From contig DAHWBL010000245.1 of NCBI GenBank assembly GCA_027323595.1, positions 1 through 36,648 on the forward strand: 36,648 nucleotides of DNA, written 5' to 3'. Each line of letters begins with the position of its first letter. Position 1 is the stretch's first letter. The DNA is from Acetobacteraceae bacterium (lineage in GTDB: Bacteria; Pseudomonadota; Alphaproteobacteria; Acetobacterales; Acetobacteraceae). Both the position numbers and the translations under genes were made by a program. Positions 8,014-16,509 of the stretch are shown piece after piece. The notes under the pieces are model-generated. The model worked only from the letters and a program-made list of their open reading frames with translations, did not search any database and was not told the origin of the DNA.

Positions 8014-9080
8014 CGCCCATCCCCCGCCCGACCGAGCCGCTCGCCGCGATAGCCGCCGGCCTTGATCGCCTGCCACCAGCTCTCATGATCCAGATACCAG
8101 CCGATGGCGCGCCTCAATCCGGTCTCGAAATCATGCTCGGCGGTCCAATGCAGCACCGTCTCACCATGCATCGGATCGATCTCATATCGAAAATCATGGC
8201 CGGGCCGATCGGTCACGAACCAGATCAGCCGCCGGCGCGACCCGCCCGGATCAGGGCGCAGGTCGTCCACGATGTCACAGATCGCCTGCACCACCTGCAA
8301 ATTGCTGCGCGGCTGGCGCGCGCCGATCGCGTAGGTCTCACCGGCCCGCCCGGTCATCAGCACCCGCACCAGCGCCTGGGCATGATCCTCGACGAACAGC
8401 CAGTCGCGAATGTTGGAACCATCGCCGTAAACCGGCAGCGACGCGCCCGCGAGCGCGTTCAGCGTCACCAGCGGAATGAGCTTCTCGGGGAACTGCCACG
8501 GCCCGTAATTGTTGGTGGTGTTCGACACCATCGTCGGCAGCCCGAACGTATGGTGCCAGGCCCGCACCAGATGATCCGACGCCGCCTTGGACGCCGAATA
8601 GGGGCTGCGCGGATCATAGGCGGTGGTCTCGGTGAACGGCGGATCGTCATGCGCCAGCGCGCCGAAAACCTCGTCGGTCGAGACGTGATGAAACCGGAAC
8701 GTCTCGGCCCGCTCCGGCGCCAGCCCGGCGAAATAGGCCCGCGCCGCCTCCAACAACACATAGGTGCCGACGATGTTGGTCTCGATGAACGGCCCGGGCC
8801 CGTCGATCGAGCGATCGACATGGCTTTCGGCCGCCAGATGCATGACCATGTCCGGCCGGTGGGTGTCGAACACCGCGCGCATCGCCGCCGGGTCCACGAT
8901 ATCGGCATGCACATGCACATGCCGCGGATGCCCCCAGGCTTCCTCCAGCGCATCGGTGGAGGCGGCGTAGGTCAGCTTGTCCACATTGATCACGACATGA
9001 TCGGTGTCCCTGATCAGATGCCGCACCACCGCCGAGCCAATGAAGCCGCAGCCTCCAGTCAACATGATCGTTCGCGACAC
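8010..9080 (-). CDS. rfbB: dTDP-glucose 4,6-dehydratase
   Basis: RmlB/RfbB, 356 residues from the chosen start, converts dTDP-glucose to the 4-keto-6-deoxy sugar with bound NAD. Extended-SDR motifs are GGCGFIG (about 9-15), HLAAESHVDRSIDGP, the catalytic STDEVFG (T135, D136, E137) and YSASK (Y161, K165), then NNYGPWQFPEKLIP. Start choice: the GTG at 9080 gives the normal VSRTIMLTGGCGFIG beginning and has GGTGGAG at 9087-9093 six bases before it. An in-frame GTG at 9092 would lie inside that ribosome site. First gene of the leftward rfbBACD-cysD-cysNC operon, with a probable promoter at 9104-9132. Confidence 0.95.
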   Translation of the reverse strand: MSRTIMLTGGCGFIGSAVVRHLIRDTDHVVINVDKLTYAASTDALEEAWGHPRHVHVHADIVDPAAMRAVFDTHRPDMVMHLAAESHVDRSIDGPGPFIETNIVGTYVLLEAARAYFAGLAPERAETFRFHHVSTDEVFGALAHDDPPFTETTAYDPRSPYSASKAASDHLVRAWHHTFGLPTMVSNTTNNYGPWQFPEKLIPLVTLNALAGASLPVYGDGSNIRDWLFVEDHAQALVRVLMTGRAGETYAIGARQPRSNLQVVQAICDIVDDLRPDPGGSRRRLIWFVTDRPGHDFRYEIDPMHGETVLHWTAEHDFETGLRRAIGWYLDHESWWQAIKAGGYRGERLGRAGDGR

Positions 9081-9103
9081 GCTGGTCTCCACCGGGATAG
9101 CGG

Positions 9104-9132
9104 CTCATAGCAAGTCAGACGCCCCCGGACAA
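9104..9132 (-). promoter_or_regulatory. Probable promoter of the rfbBACD-cysD-cysNC operon
   Basis: Read leftward, TTGTCC (9132-9127) and TATGAG (9109-9104) are separated by 17 bases. A TGC just before the second box makes it an extended -10 element. Each hexamer matches consensus at four of six positions. Transcription would start near 9097, about 17 bases before the rfbB GTG and just upstream of its ribosome site. Confidence 0.5.
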
Positions 9133-9212
9133 CGCGGCCCCGACGACGCGACTCGTTTTGCTGGCCAATCGCCGGGCAGGCTGTTAGTCATCCCCCCGAA
9201 CAGGGCGCGTGG

Positions 9213-10166
9213 ATGGCCATGGTGGGGCGATACGCGGAGCCGAACGCGACAGTGCCAACGGTCGCGATCCTGCTCTCCAGCTACAACGGCGCGCGCTATC
9301 TGGACCGCCAGCTCGCCAGCCTGCTGGGACAGACCCACACCGCCTGGCACCTGTTCTGGCGCGACGATGGCTCCACCGATGACAGCGTCGCCCTGCTGCG
9401 TCGCTTCGCCGCCGCCGCGCCGGGACGCTGCACCGAAATTCCTACCGATGAGCGTCTGGGCCTCACCCGCAGCTTCCTGCGCCTGCTCGCCGAGGCCGCC
9501 GGGTCCGGCGCGACCCACCTCGCCTTTTGCGACCAGGACGATGTGTGGCTGCCCGACAAGCTGGCACGCGGCATCACCGCCATGCGCGCCGTCGCGGCCG
9601 ACGCCCCCACGCTGTACTGCGCCAGCCACATCGCGGTGGACGCCGCACTGCGTCCCCGCCGCACCGCCGCGCCGCTGCGCCGCCCGCCCGGCTTTCCCGC
9701 CAGCCTCACCCACAACATCGCCGCCGGCTGCACCATCGTTCTCAACCGCCCCGCCGTCGCGCTGATCCTGGCCAGCGCGCCGCCCGCGGACACGCTGCAC
9801 GACTGGTGGAGCTACCTCGTGGTCAGCAGCGCCGGCGGCACCATCCTGGCCGACAGCACGCCGGTGCTGCTGTATCGCCAGCATGGCGGCAACGCGGTCG
9901 GCATCGCCGCCTCCATGTCCCGCCGCGCCTGGGCCGCCCTGCGCCGCGGGCCGGTCCCGTTCATGCGGCAATTGCGCGACCACGTGCGCGCCCTGCGCGA
10001 CCGCCCGCACACACTCAGCCCGCCCGCCCGCCAGCAGCTCGACCGCATCGCGCGCGCGCTCGCCGGCGGGCCGCTGGCCAAGGCGCTGGTCCTGCGCACC
10101 CCCGGATTACGCCGCCAGACCGGACTCGAAACCCTGGTGTTCCGCCTGTGGTTCCTGCTCGGCTGA
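9213..10166 (+). CDS. GT2 family glycosyltransferase, rhamnosyltransferase-like
   Basis: Cytoplasmic GT-A glycosyltransferase, 317 residues. VAILLSSYNGARYLDRQLASL opens the nucleotide-sugar fold (residues 18-37; last position omitted), FWRDDGSTDDS follows at about 48-57, and the metal-binding acidic motif is CDQDDVWLPDK at 106-116. Downstream, TIVLNRPAV, HDWWSYLVV and LLYRQHGGNAVG match the WbbL/RfbN-like bacterial rhamnosyltransferase subgroup, where the HDWW and Y-R-Q-H motifs are typical. No membrane segment is evident. It is divergent from rfbB, so the donor dTDP-rhamnose is made next door. ATG at 9213 is used; ATG at 9219 is an equal alternative. The fold is sure, and the donor is inferred from context and motif resemblance. 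Confidence 0.85.
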   Translation: MAMVGRYAEPNATVPTVAILLSSYNGARYLDRQLASLLGQTHTAWHLFWRDDGSTDDSVALLRRFAAAAPGRCTEIPTDERLGLTRSFLRLLAEAAGSGATHLAFCDQDDVWLPDKLARGITAMRAVAADAPTLYCASHIAVDAALRPRRTAAPLRRPPGFPASLTHNIAAGCTIVLNRPAVALILASAPPADTLHDWWSYLVVSSAGGTILADSTPVLLYRQHGGNAVGIAASMSRRAWAALRRGPVPFMRQLRDHVRALRDRPHTLSPPARQQLDRIARALAGGPLAKALVLRTPGLRRQTGLETLVFRLWFLLG

Positions 10167-10173
10167 CGCCAGC

Positions 10174-11175
10174 TCACACCCCGTAATAGCGCCGGTACCA
10201 AGCCACGAACGCCGGCACCCCCACGCTGATCGGCGTCGCCGGGCAATAGCCGGTCAGTTGCTCCAGCAAGGTCGGGTCCGCCCAGGTCTTGACCACCTCG
10301 CCAGGCTGCATCGGCAGATCGTTGCGGATCGCCGCCCGCCCCACCGCCGCCTCGACCGCGGCGATGAAATCGCCCAGCGCCACCGGCTGGCCGCCGCCGA
10401 TATTGACCACCCGGAACGGCGCCACCGCCGACAGACTGTCGCGCGCGCCGACCCTTGCCCCCTGCTCGGGCACGCACCCGGCCAGCCGCACGATGGCCTC
10501 GGCCAGATCATCGACATAGGTGAAATCGCGCGCCATCGCGCCATGGTTGTGCACATCGATCGGCTCGCCCGCCAGGATCGCGCGGGTGAAACGAAACAGT
10601 GCCATGTCCGGCCGGACCCATGGCCCATAGACGGTGAAAAAGCGGAACATGGTGGTCGGCACCCGCCACAGATGCGCGGCCGAGTGCGCGAGCAGCTCGC
10701 CCGCCCGCTTGGTGGCGGCATAGATCGTGAGCGGTGTGTCCGCGCTGTCCATCTCGGTGAACGGCATCGCCTGGCTCGCGCCATAGACCGAACTCGTCGA
10801 TGCCATCAGCAGATGCCGCACCCCCGCGGCGCGCGACAGCTCCACCACCTGATGCGTGCCGATCAAATTCGCCTGCACGTAGCTGTCCGGGTCGGTGATC
10901 GCGTGCCGCACCCCCGCCTGGGCCGCGAGATGGATCACCATCTCCGGCGCGCCGGCCGCGAACACCGTGCGCAGCGCCGCCCGGTCCGCCACATCGGCCA
11001 GGTGAAAGCGAAATGCCGGATACGCCGCCAGCCGCTCCAGCCGCGCCTGTTTCAACCGCACGTCGTAATAGGGCGTGAGATTGTCCGCGCCATGCACCAC
11101 GTGGCCGGCATCGAGCAGCCGCCGCGCCAGGTGATAGCCGATGAAGCCGGCGGCGCCGGTGATCAGGAAATTCAT
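10174..11175 (-). CDS. NAD-dependent epimerase, probable UDP-glucuronate 4-epimerase
   Basis: Extended SDR, 333 residues. The NAD motif GAAGFIGYHLA is at 7-17. DNLTPYYDVRLKQARL, HLAAQAGVRHAITDP, the active site STSSVYG plus Y152xxxK156 (YAATK), and FRFFTVYGPWVRPDMALF are the signature of the CapI/LpsL group, which makes UDP-galacturonate for capsules or LPS. RDFTYVDD and the NIGGG region are also typical. It converges with the GT2 gene only seven bases away, and the pair sits beside the dTDP-rhamnose operon, so a role in an acidic surface polysaccharide is likely. Substrate assignment rests on resemblance. Confidence 0.85.
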   Translation of the reverse strand: MNFLITGAAGFIGYHLARRLLDAGHVVHGADNLTPYYDVRLKQARLERLAAYPAFRFHLADVADRAALRTVFAAGAPEMVIHLAAQAGVRHAITDPDSYVQANLIGTHQVVELSRAAGVRHLLMASTSSVYGASQAMPFTEMDSADTPLTIYAATKRAGELLAHSAAHLWRVPTTMFRFFTVYGPWVRPDMALFRFTRAILAGEPIDVHNHGAMARDFTYVDDLAEAIVRLAGCVPEQGARVGARDSLSAVAPFRVVNIGGGQPVALGDFIAAVEAAVGRAAIRNDLPMQPGEVVKTWADPTLLEQLTGYCPATPISVGVPAFVAWYRRYYGV

Positions 11176-11304
11176 GGGACCACATCAACAAATGAGCCCT
11201 ATCCATGCCGCCCCGCGCCCGACTTGTCCACGCCACGCCGCCCCCCTGGCGCGCGCGCGGTTTCGGCCGCAAGATCGCGCCCGCCCACCGCCGAGGAAAC
11301 ACCA

Positions 11305-12213
11305 ATGTCGGACGCCCCTCCCATCCCCGCCGATCTGCGCGCCTGGCTCGCCGAGATCGGGCCGCGCTGGCTGGACGACACCGCCGGCAACGTGGGCGCG
11401 GTCACCGAGCGCTTCAGCGCGCTGCACCGCGCCGCGCCGCGCCCGCCGCTGCGCGAAACCCTCGATCTGCCCTATGGTCCGCACGAGCGCCACCGGCTGG
11501 ACGTGCACGCCCCGCGCACGCCCGGCCCGGACGCGCCGGCGGTCATCTTCGTGCATGGCGGCGGCTTCACCGACGGGCATCGCAACCGCACACCCGAAAT
11601 CTATGCCAACGTCGCGCGCTATTTCGCCCGCCACGGCATGGTCGGCATCAATATCGGCTACCGCCTCGCCCCGCAGAGCATCTTTCCAGGCGGCACCAGC
11701 GACATCGCCGACGCGGTCGGCTGGACCCACGCCAACGCCGAGCGCCTGGGCATCGATCCGACACGGATTTTCCTGATGGGCCACTCGGCCGGCGGCGCGC
11801 ATGTGGCGAGCTACGCCTACGACCGCCGCTTCCGCCCCGCCGACGGGCGCTTCATCGCCGGCGCGCTGCTGATCTCAAGCCGCGTGCGCGCCGACAACGC
11901 CCCCGACAACACCAACGCCCGCCGCGTCGAGGCCTATTACGGCACCGACGCATCGGTGTTCGACGACGTCTCCGGTGTCAGCCATGTCGATGCACACGCA
12001 CCGCCGAGCTTCGTCGCCTGGTCGGAATTCGAGAACAAGCTGATCGACATGTACAGCGCCGAACTGGTCTATCGCCTCGCCCAGGTCCGCCGGCGCACCC
12101 CGCCCATGCTGTATCTGCCCGGCCACAACCACACCTCGATCATCGCCCACCTCGACACCGCGGAGGATGCGCTGGGCGCGGCGATGCGCGACTTCATCGC
12201 CGACCCCAGATAG
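11305..12213 (+). CDS. Alpha/beta hydrolase, BD-FAE / HSL-like esterase
   Basis: Soluble hydrolase, 302 residues. The oxyanion motif HGGG begins at H84 (IFVHGGGFTDGHRN), the nucleophile is S161 in MGHSAGGAH, and a C-terminal GHNHTS carries the likely catalytic His276. GYRLAPQSIFPGG between them is typical of kynurenine-formamidase-like and hormone-sensitive-lipase-like esterases. The acid residue is not obvious; FVAWSEFEN offers a Glu. Ser-type esterases of this group cleave small esters, amides or ring-cleavage products. The gene converges with an extradiol dioxygenase five bases away, at the edge of a probable aromatic catabolic island. There is no signal peptide. The frame is open upstream to 11205, but the ATG at 11305 gives the natural start, with GAGGAAA shortly before it. 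Confidence 0.85.
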   Translation: MSDAPPIPADLRAWLAEIGPRWLDDTAGNVGAVTERFSALHRAAPRPPLRETLDLPYGPHERHRLDVHAPRTPGPDAPAVIFVHGGGFTDGHRNRTPEIYANVARYFARHGMVGINIGYRLAPQSIFPGGTSDIADAVGWTHANAERLGIDPTRIFLMGHSAGGAHVASYAYDRRFRPADGRFIAGALLISSRVRADNAPDNTNARRVEAYYGTDASVFDDVSGVSHVDAHAPPSFVAWSEFENKLIDMYSAELVYRLAQVRRRTPPMLYLPGHNHTSIIAHLDTAEDALGAAMRDFIADPR

Positions 12214-12218
12214 GACGA

Positions 12219-13142
12219 TTAACGCGGCGCGTTGGTCTCGCGCTGCTCATTGATCCCGACCGGGCGCGCCACCCCCCAGAAATTGGTCGTCGGCGTCCCC
12301 GGCGGCCACACCTTGGGACGCTGCGGACGATCCTTGTGCCACGGCCGCGGATCGAACCAACCCAGGCTCTCGTCGCTCATCTGGTCCAGCTCGGTGAACA
12401 GCTCCACCATGATGCCGTCGGGATTGGTGTGATAGGTGTAGATGTTGTGCCCCGGCCCGTGCCGCCCGGGCCCCCAGCTCAGATGCAGATCATGCCGATC
12501 GAGCTCGTCGCAGGCATGCTTCACATGGGTCCAGTCGTTCAGTTCGAACGCGATATGATGCATCCGCCGCACCGGGCCATGCAGAAAATTCACCGTGTGA
12601 TGGTCCGGCCCGCAGCGCAGGAACACAAAAAAATCGCCGATCCAGTCCGACACGCGAAACCCCAGCGCGGTCTGATAAAATTCGACGGTCTTCTGCACAT
12701 CGGGCGCGAAAAACGCGGTATGGCCAAGCTTGCGCGGCACCACGCCGCAGGTCGCCGCGCGCGGCACCGGCGGCAGCGCGTTGTGCACGCACACGCGCAC
12801 CCCGGCCGGATCGGTCACGGGCACCTGCGCGGCCACCCCCGGCCCAACATCGCTCACCCGCTCGGGCGACAGCCCAAGCCCGCGCAGATGATGCTCGACC
12901 TCGGCCAGATCATCCTGCGGACCGATCTGCAACCCGATCTGCCCGCAATGTGCCGCCTCGCCCGCCGGGTGCTGCGATGCATTCAGCACCACCGACAGCG
13001 CATCGCCCGGACAGGCGAGCCAGGCGGTTCCGCCGACCCGGTCGAGCAGCGACAATCCAAGAACATTCGTGTAGTAATCAACCGATTTTTCGATGTCACC
13101 ACTGTCGAAACTGGCGAAGCCGATGCGCCGGATCGGGATCAT
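12219..13142 (-). CDS. Two-domain VOC extradiol dioxygenase (type I)
   Basis: This is a 307-residue protein of the vicinal-oxygen-chelate family. The N-terminal module (about 3-125) begins MIPIRRIGFASFDSGDIEKS and lacks obvious metal ligands. The C-terminal module (about 135-270) holds the classic 2-His-1-Glu iron site: H141 in KLGHTAF, H196 in MHHIAFE, and E247 in GIMVELFTE. This arrangement is that of catechol 2,3-dioxygenase/BphC-type ring-cleaving enzymes. The C-terminal tail (about 270-307) is rich in Trp and Pro. The substrate is unknown; a catecholic or hydroxylated aromatic acid is likely given the hydroxylase gene nearby. GGGAGG lies seven bases before the ATG. It is divergent from the liv-type transporter. 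An open frame continues upstream of 13142 across livH but is only a shadow. Confidence 0.88.
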   Translation of the reverse strand: MIPIRRIGFASFDSGDIEKSVDYYTNVLGLSLLDRVGGTAWLACPGDALSVVLNASQHPAGEAAHCGQIGLQIGPQDDLAEVEHHLRGLGLSPERVSDVGPGVAAQVPVTDPAGVRVCVHNALPPVPRAATCGVVPRKLGHTAFFAPDVQKTVEFYQTALGFRVSDWIGDFFVFLRCGPDHHTVNFLHGPVRRMHHIAFELNDWTHVKHACDELDRHDLHLSWGPGRHGPGHNIYTYHTNPDGIMVELFTELDQMSDESLGWFDPRPWHKDRPQRPKVWPPGTPTTNFWGVARPVGINEQRETNAPR

Positions 13143-13289
13143 TTTCGTGCCTCCCTGAAACCGCGCCAGCTTGCCGCCTCGGCCATATCTTGTCCAGACC
13201 GCCGCCGCGAGGCTTGCCGCGCGCAACCGCCCATCCGATAACAGCACCAACGCCGAACCAGGGGGGCGACACTGACACATATCGGATTC

Positions 13290-14126
13290 GTGCTTCTCTA
13301 TGGCGTATCCTACGGCGTGGTGCTCTTCACCATTTCCGTCGGGCTGACCGTCACGCTCGGGCTGATGCGCGTGATGAACCTCGCGCACGGCGCGCTCGCC
13401 GCCGCGGGGGGCTACACCGCCCTCGCGCTTGCCGGCACCGCGCTGCCATATCCGCTGGCAATCGCGGCGGCGACCATCGCGGTTGCCGCGAGCGGGGTGG
13501 TGCTCGAACGTCTGGTCATCGCCCGGCTCTATGGCGCGAGCGAACTCGACCAGGCGCTGCTGACCATCGGGCTGATGTTCGTCTGCGTCGCCGCGCTCAA
13601 CTGGCTGTTCGGCCCCGCCGTCATGCCCGCGCGACTTCCAGATTTCCTCGCCCGCAGCGTGATCGTTGGAGACCTCACCATCCAGCTCTATCGCCTTTCC
13701 ATGATCGCGCTCGGCGCGGTGCTGCTGGCCGGGCTGTGGGCGGTGTTCGCCCATACCGGCTTTGGCGCCCGGCTGCGCGCCGCGGTGGACAACCCCTCGA
13801 TGGCCGGTGTCGTCGGCATCAGGGTCCCTGCCCTGTTCACCGCCGCCTTTTGCCTGGGCAGCGGCCTTGCCGCGTTCGGCGGGGCGGTCGGCGCGCCGAT
13901 GCTGCCGATGGAACCGACCTATCCGTTTCGCTATCTCACCCTGGTGCTGGTGGTGGTGAGCCTCGCCGGATCGGGCGAGATCATCGGCTGCGCCATCGCC
14001 GCGATCGCGGTCGGCATCCTCGACACCGCCGCGCGCAGCTACCTGCCCGTCGCCGGCGGCTTCACCATCTATCTGCTGCTGCTGGCCGCGTTGCCCTGGC
14101 AGCAACATCGCAAGGGCTTCGCATGA
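13290..14126 (+). CDS. livH: Branched-chain/aromatic-type ABC permease, LivH family
   Basis: Inner-membrane permease subunit, 278 residues, with about eight hydrophobic segments. Family signatures include GLTVTLGLMRVMNLAHGALA near the start, FGARLRAAVDNPSMAGVVGI in the cytoplasmic coupling loop and SLAGSGEIIGCAIA near the end. LivHMGF-type transporters carry amino acids, but many proteobacterial versions take up aromatic acids or urea. Start: GTG at 13290 is used, but a CTG at 13272 would give LTHIGFVLLYGVSYG, closer to the usual length. That CTG has GGGGGG at 13261-13266 five bases before it, so it may be the true start. The gene overlaps livM by ATGA. No periplasmic binding protein gene of the LivJ type is present nearby. 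Confidence 0.88.
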   Translation: MLLYGVSYGVVLFTISVGLTVTLGLMRVMNLAHGALAAAGGYTALALAGTALPYPLAIAAATIAVAASGVVLERLVIARLYGASELDQALLTIGLMFVCVAALNWLFGPAVMPARLPDFLARSVIVGDLTIQLYRLSMIALGAVLLAGLWAVFAHTGFGARLRAAVDNPSMAGVVGIRVPALFTAAFCLGSGLAAFGGAVGAPMLPMEPTYPFRYLTLVLVVVSLAGSGEIIGCAIAAIAVGILDTAARSYLPVAGGFTIYLLLLAALPWQQHRKGFA

Positions 14127-15073
14127 GCGGCCTGCTCGATCGCCATCGCTGGGCCTGGCCCGAGGCGATGTTCTGGTGCGGCTGGATCGCGGTGTTTTTT
14201 CTATTCCCTGACCGGCTGTCTCTGTCCACCCAGATACTGATCTGGTCGATGTTTGCGCTGTCGCTCGACCTGGTCATGGGATTTTGCGGAATCCTCAGTC
14301 TGGGACAGGCGTTTTTCTTCGGCGTCGGCGCCTATGCAACCGCCTGGACCGCGCTGCTCGGCTGGCATGAGCCGATCTCGGCAGCCCTCGTCGGCGCCGC
14401 CGTCGCAGCGCTTGCCGCACTGCCGCTGGGGCTGCTGGTGCTCGGTCTGTCGGGCCTGCGCCAGATCATGGCCACCCTGGCCATCGGCGCGCTGGGTCTG
14501 GAGGCCGCCAACCGCGCGGCCGGGGTCACCGGCGGCGATGACGGGCTGCAAGGCTTCGGCTTCGCGCCGCTGCTCGGGCATTTCCGCTGGTCGATCTTCG
14601 GGCAAACCTCGTTCTTCTATGCGCTCACCGGCTTCGCACTGGTTTTTCTGCTGCTGCGCCATCTCCTCGCAGCCCCGTTCGGCATCACCTTGCAGGGCAT
14701 TCGCGACAATGCGACGCGCATGCGCATGCTCGGCGTTCGCGTCGGACGCTATCGCCTGCTCGCCTGGACCATCGGGGCCGCCATCGCCGGGCTCGCCGGC
14801 GCGCTCGGCGCGCAGACCACGCGCTTCGTCGGGCTCGATTCCATGTCGCTGGACGCATCGATCGCGGTGCTGGTCATGCTCGTCGTCGGCGGCACCGGCC
14901 GACTCTATGGCGGGCCCATCGGGGCGGCGGTCTACATGATCGTGCACGACCAGGCCGCCAACTGGAATCCCTATCACTGGATGGCCGCCATCGGCGTGCT
15001 GCTGATCCTGGTCGTGCGCCTTGGCCGCGGCGGCCTGCTGGGTCTGATGGAGCAGGCATGGGCGCGCTTCTGA
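14123..15073 (+). CDS. livM: Branched-chain/aromatic-type ABC permease, LivM family
   Basis: Second inner-membrane permease, 316 residues, hydrophobic throughout with about nine segments. ALSLDLVMGFCGILSLGQAF and FFGVGAYATAW form the conserved N-terminal LivM block. LQGIRDNATRMRMLGVRVGR is the coupling helix region and VVGGTGRLYGGPIGAAVY lies near the end. It begins at an ATG sharing four bases with the livH stop, and its final 16 bases overlap livG, so the genes are translated as a coupled set. The frame is open far upstream, but only the part from 14123 has LivM features. Confidence 0.9.
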   Translation: MSGLLDRHRWAWPEAMFWCGWIAVFFLFPDRLSLSTQILIWSMFALSLDLVMGFCGILSLGQAFFFGVGAYATAWTALLGWHEPISAALVGAAVAALAALPLGLLVLGLSGLRQIMATLAIGALGLEAANRAAGVTGGDDGLQGFGFAPLLGHFRWSIFGQTSFFYALTGFALVFLLLRHLLAAPFGITLQGIRDNATRMRMLGVRVGRYRLLAWTIGAAIAGLAGALGAQTTRFVGLDSMSLDASIAVLVMLVVGGTGRLYGGPIGAAVYMIVHDQAANWNPYHWMAAIGVLLILVVRLGRGGLLGLMEQAWARF

Positions 15074-15804
15074 TCGCTGATCGGCTGACCAAAAATTTCG
15101 GCGCGCTCCGCGTCGCCGACCAGCTCTGCCTGTCGCTTCACACCGGCGCGCGACACGCCGTGATCGGCCCCAACGGCGCGGGCAAGACCGGCCTCGTGGG
15201 CCTGCTGTCGGGCACGCTGCGGCTTGATGCGGGCAGCATCCTTCTGGACCAGCGCGACATCACCCGCCTGCCGCCGGACGCGCGGGTGCGCGCGGGGCTG
15301 GTGCGTTCGTTCCAGGTAACCAACCTTTTCCCAAACCTGCGTGTGCGCGAGAACATGTTTCTGGCCATCGCCGCGGCGAGCGGCCAGTGCGGCAGCATCG
15401 GGCGCGCCGCCGGGCGCCGCGCGGACCTTCTGGTGGCCACCGATGCCGCGCTCGACCGGCTGAAACTGCTGCCGCTCGCCCATCGCCGGTTGGGCGAAAT
15501 CGCCTACGGCCAGCAGCGTCTCGTCGAACTTGCGCTCACTCTTGCGTTGCATCCGCGGATGCTCCTGCTCGACGAACCCGCCGCCGGCATTCCGGGCAAC
15601 GAAACCCATCTTCTGCTCGATGCGATCGAGGCCCTGCCGGCGGATCTCGCGTTCCTGCTGATCGACCATGACATGCAGTTGGTTCGCCGCTTCGCCCGCG
15701 CCATCACCGTCATGGCGCGCGGCCGTGTGCTCGCCGAGGGCGCACCCGACGACATCCTGAGCGATCCGCTGGTGCGCGCCGCCTATCTCGGCGCGGGGCC
15801 ATAG
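15058..15804 (+). CDS. livG: ABC transporter ATPase, LivG family
   Basis: Cytoplasmic ATPase, 248 residues. Walker A is GPNGAGKTG at 37-45; the residue after the P-loop Thr is Gly where most relatives have Thr or Ser. VRSFQVTNLFPNLRVRENMF is the Q-loop block typical of LivG. The signature segment reads AYGQQRLVELALTL, as in LivG proteins that lack a perfect LSGGQ. Walker B is MLLLDEPAAG, with the H-loop in LLIDHDMQLVRRF. It starts inside the end of livM and is followed three bases later by livF. It powers the LivHM permease pair; whether it also serves the separate SsuC-type permease downstream is unknown. Confidence 0.92.
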   Translation: MGALLIADRLTKNFGALRVADQLCLSLHTGARHAVIGPNGAGKTGLVGLLSGTLRLDAGSILLDQRDITRLPPDARVRAGLVRSFQVTNLFPNLRVRENMFLAIAAASGQCGSIGRAAGRRADLLVATDAALDRLKLLPLAHRRLGEIAYGQQRLVELALTLALHPRMLLLDEPAAGIPGNETHLLLDAIEALPADLAFLLIDHDMQLVRRFARAITVMARGRVLAEGAPDDILSDPLVRAAYLGAGP

Positions 15805-15807
15805 CAG

Positions 15808-16509
15808 ATGCTGCGCATCGACTCTCTGAGCGGCGGCTGGGGGGCCACGACCATCATCGACGGATGCAGCCTGCATCTGGCACAAGGAGAAATCTGCGCG
15901 CTGCTCGGGCGCAATGGCGTCGGCAAGACCACGCTGCTGGAACTCATCACCGGACGCGCCCGCCATCGCGCCGGCGGCATCCGGATGAACGGGAAAAACC
16001 TCGTCGGCACCGCGCTGCATGTCCGCGCGCGCGCCGGACTCGCGCATGTGCCGCAACAGCGCGAGGTGTTTCCCAGCCTCACCGTCGCCGAAAATCTCGA
16101 CGTCGCGGCCCGCCCCGGAAGCTGGACACGTCGCCGGCTTCTCGATCTGTTTCCCTCGCTCGCCGCGCGGCTGCACGCCCGGGCCGCCCATCTGTCGGGC
16201 GGCGAACAGCAGATGCTGGCCATCGCCCGCGCGCTCGCCTCCAACCCTTGCCTGCTGCTGATGGACGAGCCGTCCGAGGGCCTCGCTCCGGTGGTGGTCG
16301 AACAACTGGTCGCCGCGATCCGCGCCATGGCCACCGACGGGCTCACCATCCTGCTGGTCGAACAGAATTTCCATGTCGCGATCGCATTGTCCGACCGCTG
16401 CCTGGTGATGGAACGCGGCCGCATCGTTCACGATGGCCCCAGCACCGCCCTGCGACGTTCGCCATCCGACCTCGCGGATTTGCTGTTCCAGAGCAACATC
16501 ATAACCTAG
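15808..16509 (+). CDS. livF: ABC transporter ATPase, LivF family
   Basis: Second ATPase of the transporter, 233 residues. Walker A GRNGVGKT is at 34-41, HVPQQREVFPSLTVAENL is the Q-loop region, the full signature LSGGEQQMLAIARAL is followed by Walker B LLLMDEPSEGLAP, and LLVEQNFHVA replaces the classic H-loop, as is usual in LivF. The ATG at 15808 follows the livG stop after three bases. Its stop codon shares the palindrome CTAG (16506-16509) with the stop of the convergent SsuC-type permease, so two oppositely directed ABC gene sets meet without any spacer. Confidence 0.92.
   Translation: MLRIDSLSGGWGATTIIDGCSLHLAQGEICALLGRNGVGKTTLLELITGRARHRAGGIRMNGKNLVGTALHVRARAGLAHVPQQREVFPSLTVAENLDVAARPGSWTRRRLLDLFPSLAARLHARAAHLSGGEQQMLAIARALASNPCLLLMDEPSEGLAPVVVEQLVAAIRAMATDGLTILLVEQNFHVAIALSDRCLVMERGRIVHDGPSTALRRSPSDLADLLFQSNIIT

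Noticed and set aside
13169..13220. Direct repeat GCTTGCCGC (13169-13177 and 13212-13220) between the dioxygenase and liv genes
   Set aside because: Nine bases of GC-rich sequence in a GC-rich genome can recur by chance; no symmetry or promoter relation was found.
12219..14108. Extended dioxygenase frame running across livH
   Set aside because: Residues before the ATG at 13142 are low-complexity Gln/Arg/Gly-rich shadow sequence opposite livH; GGGAGG before 13142 supports the short start.
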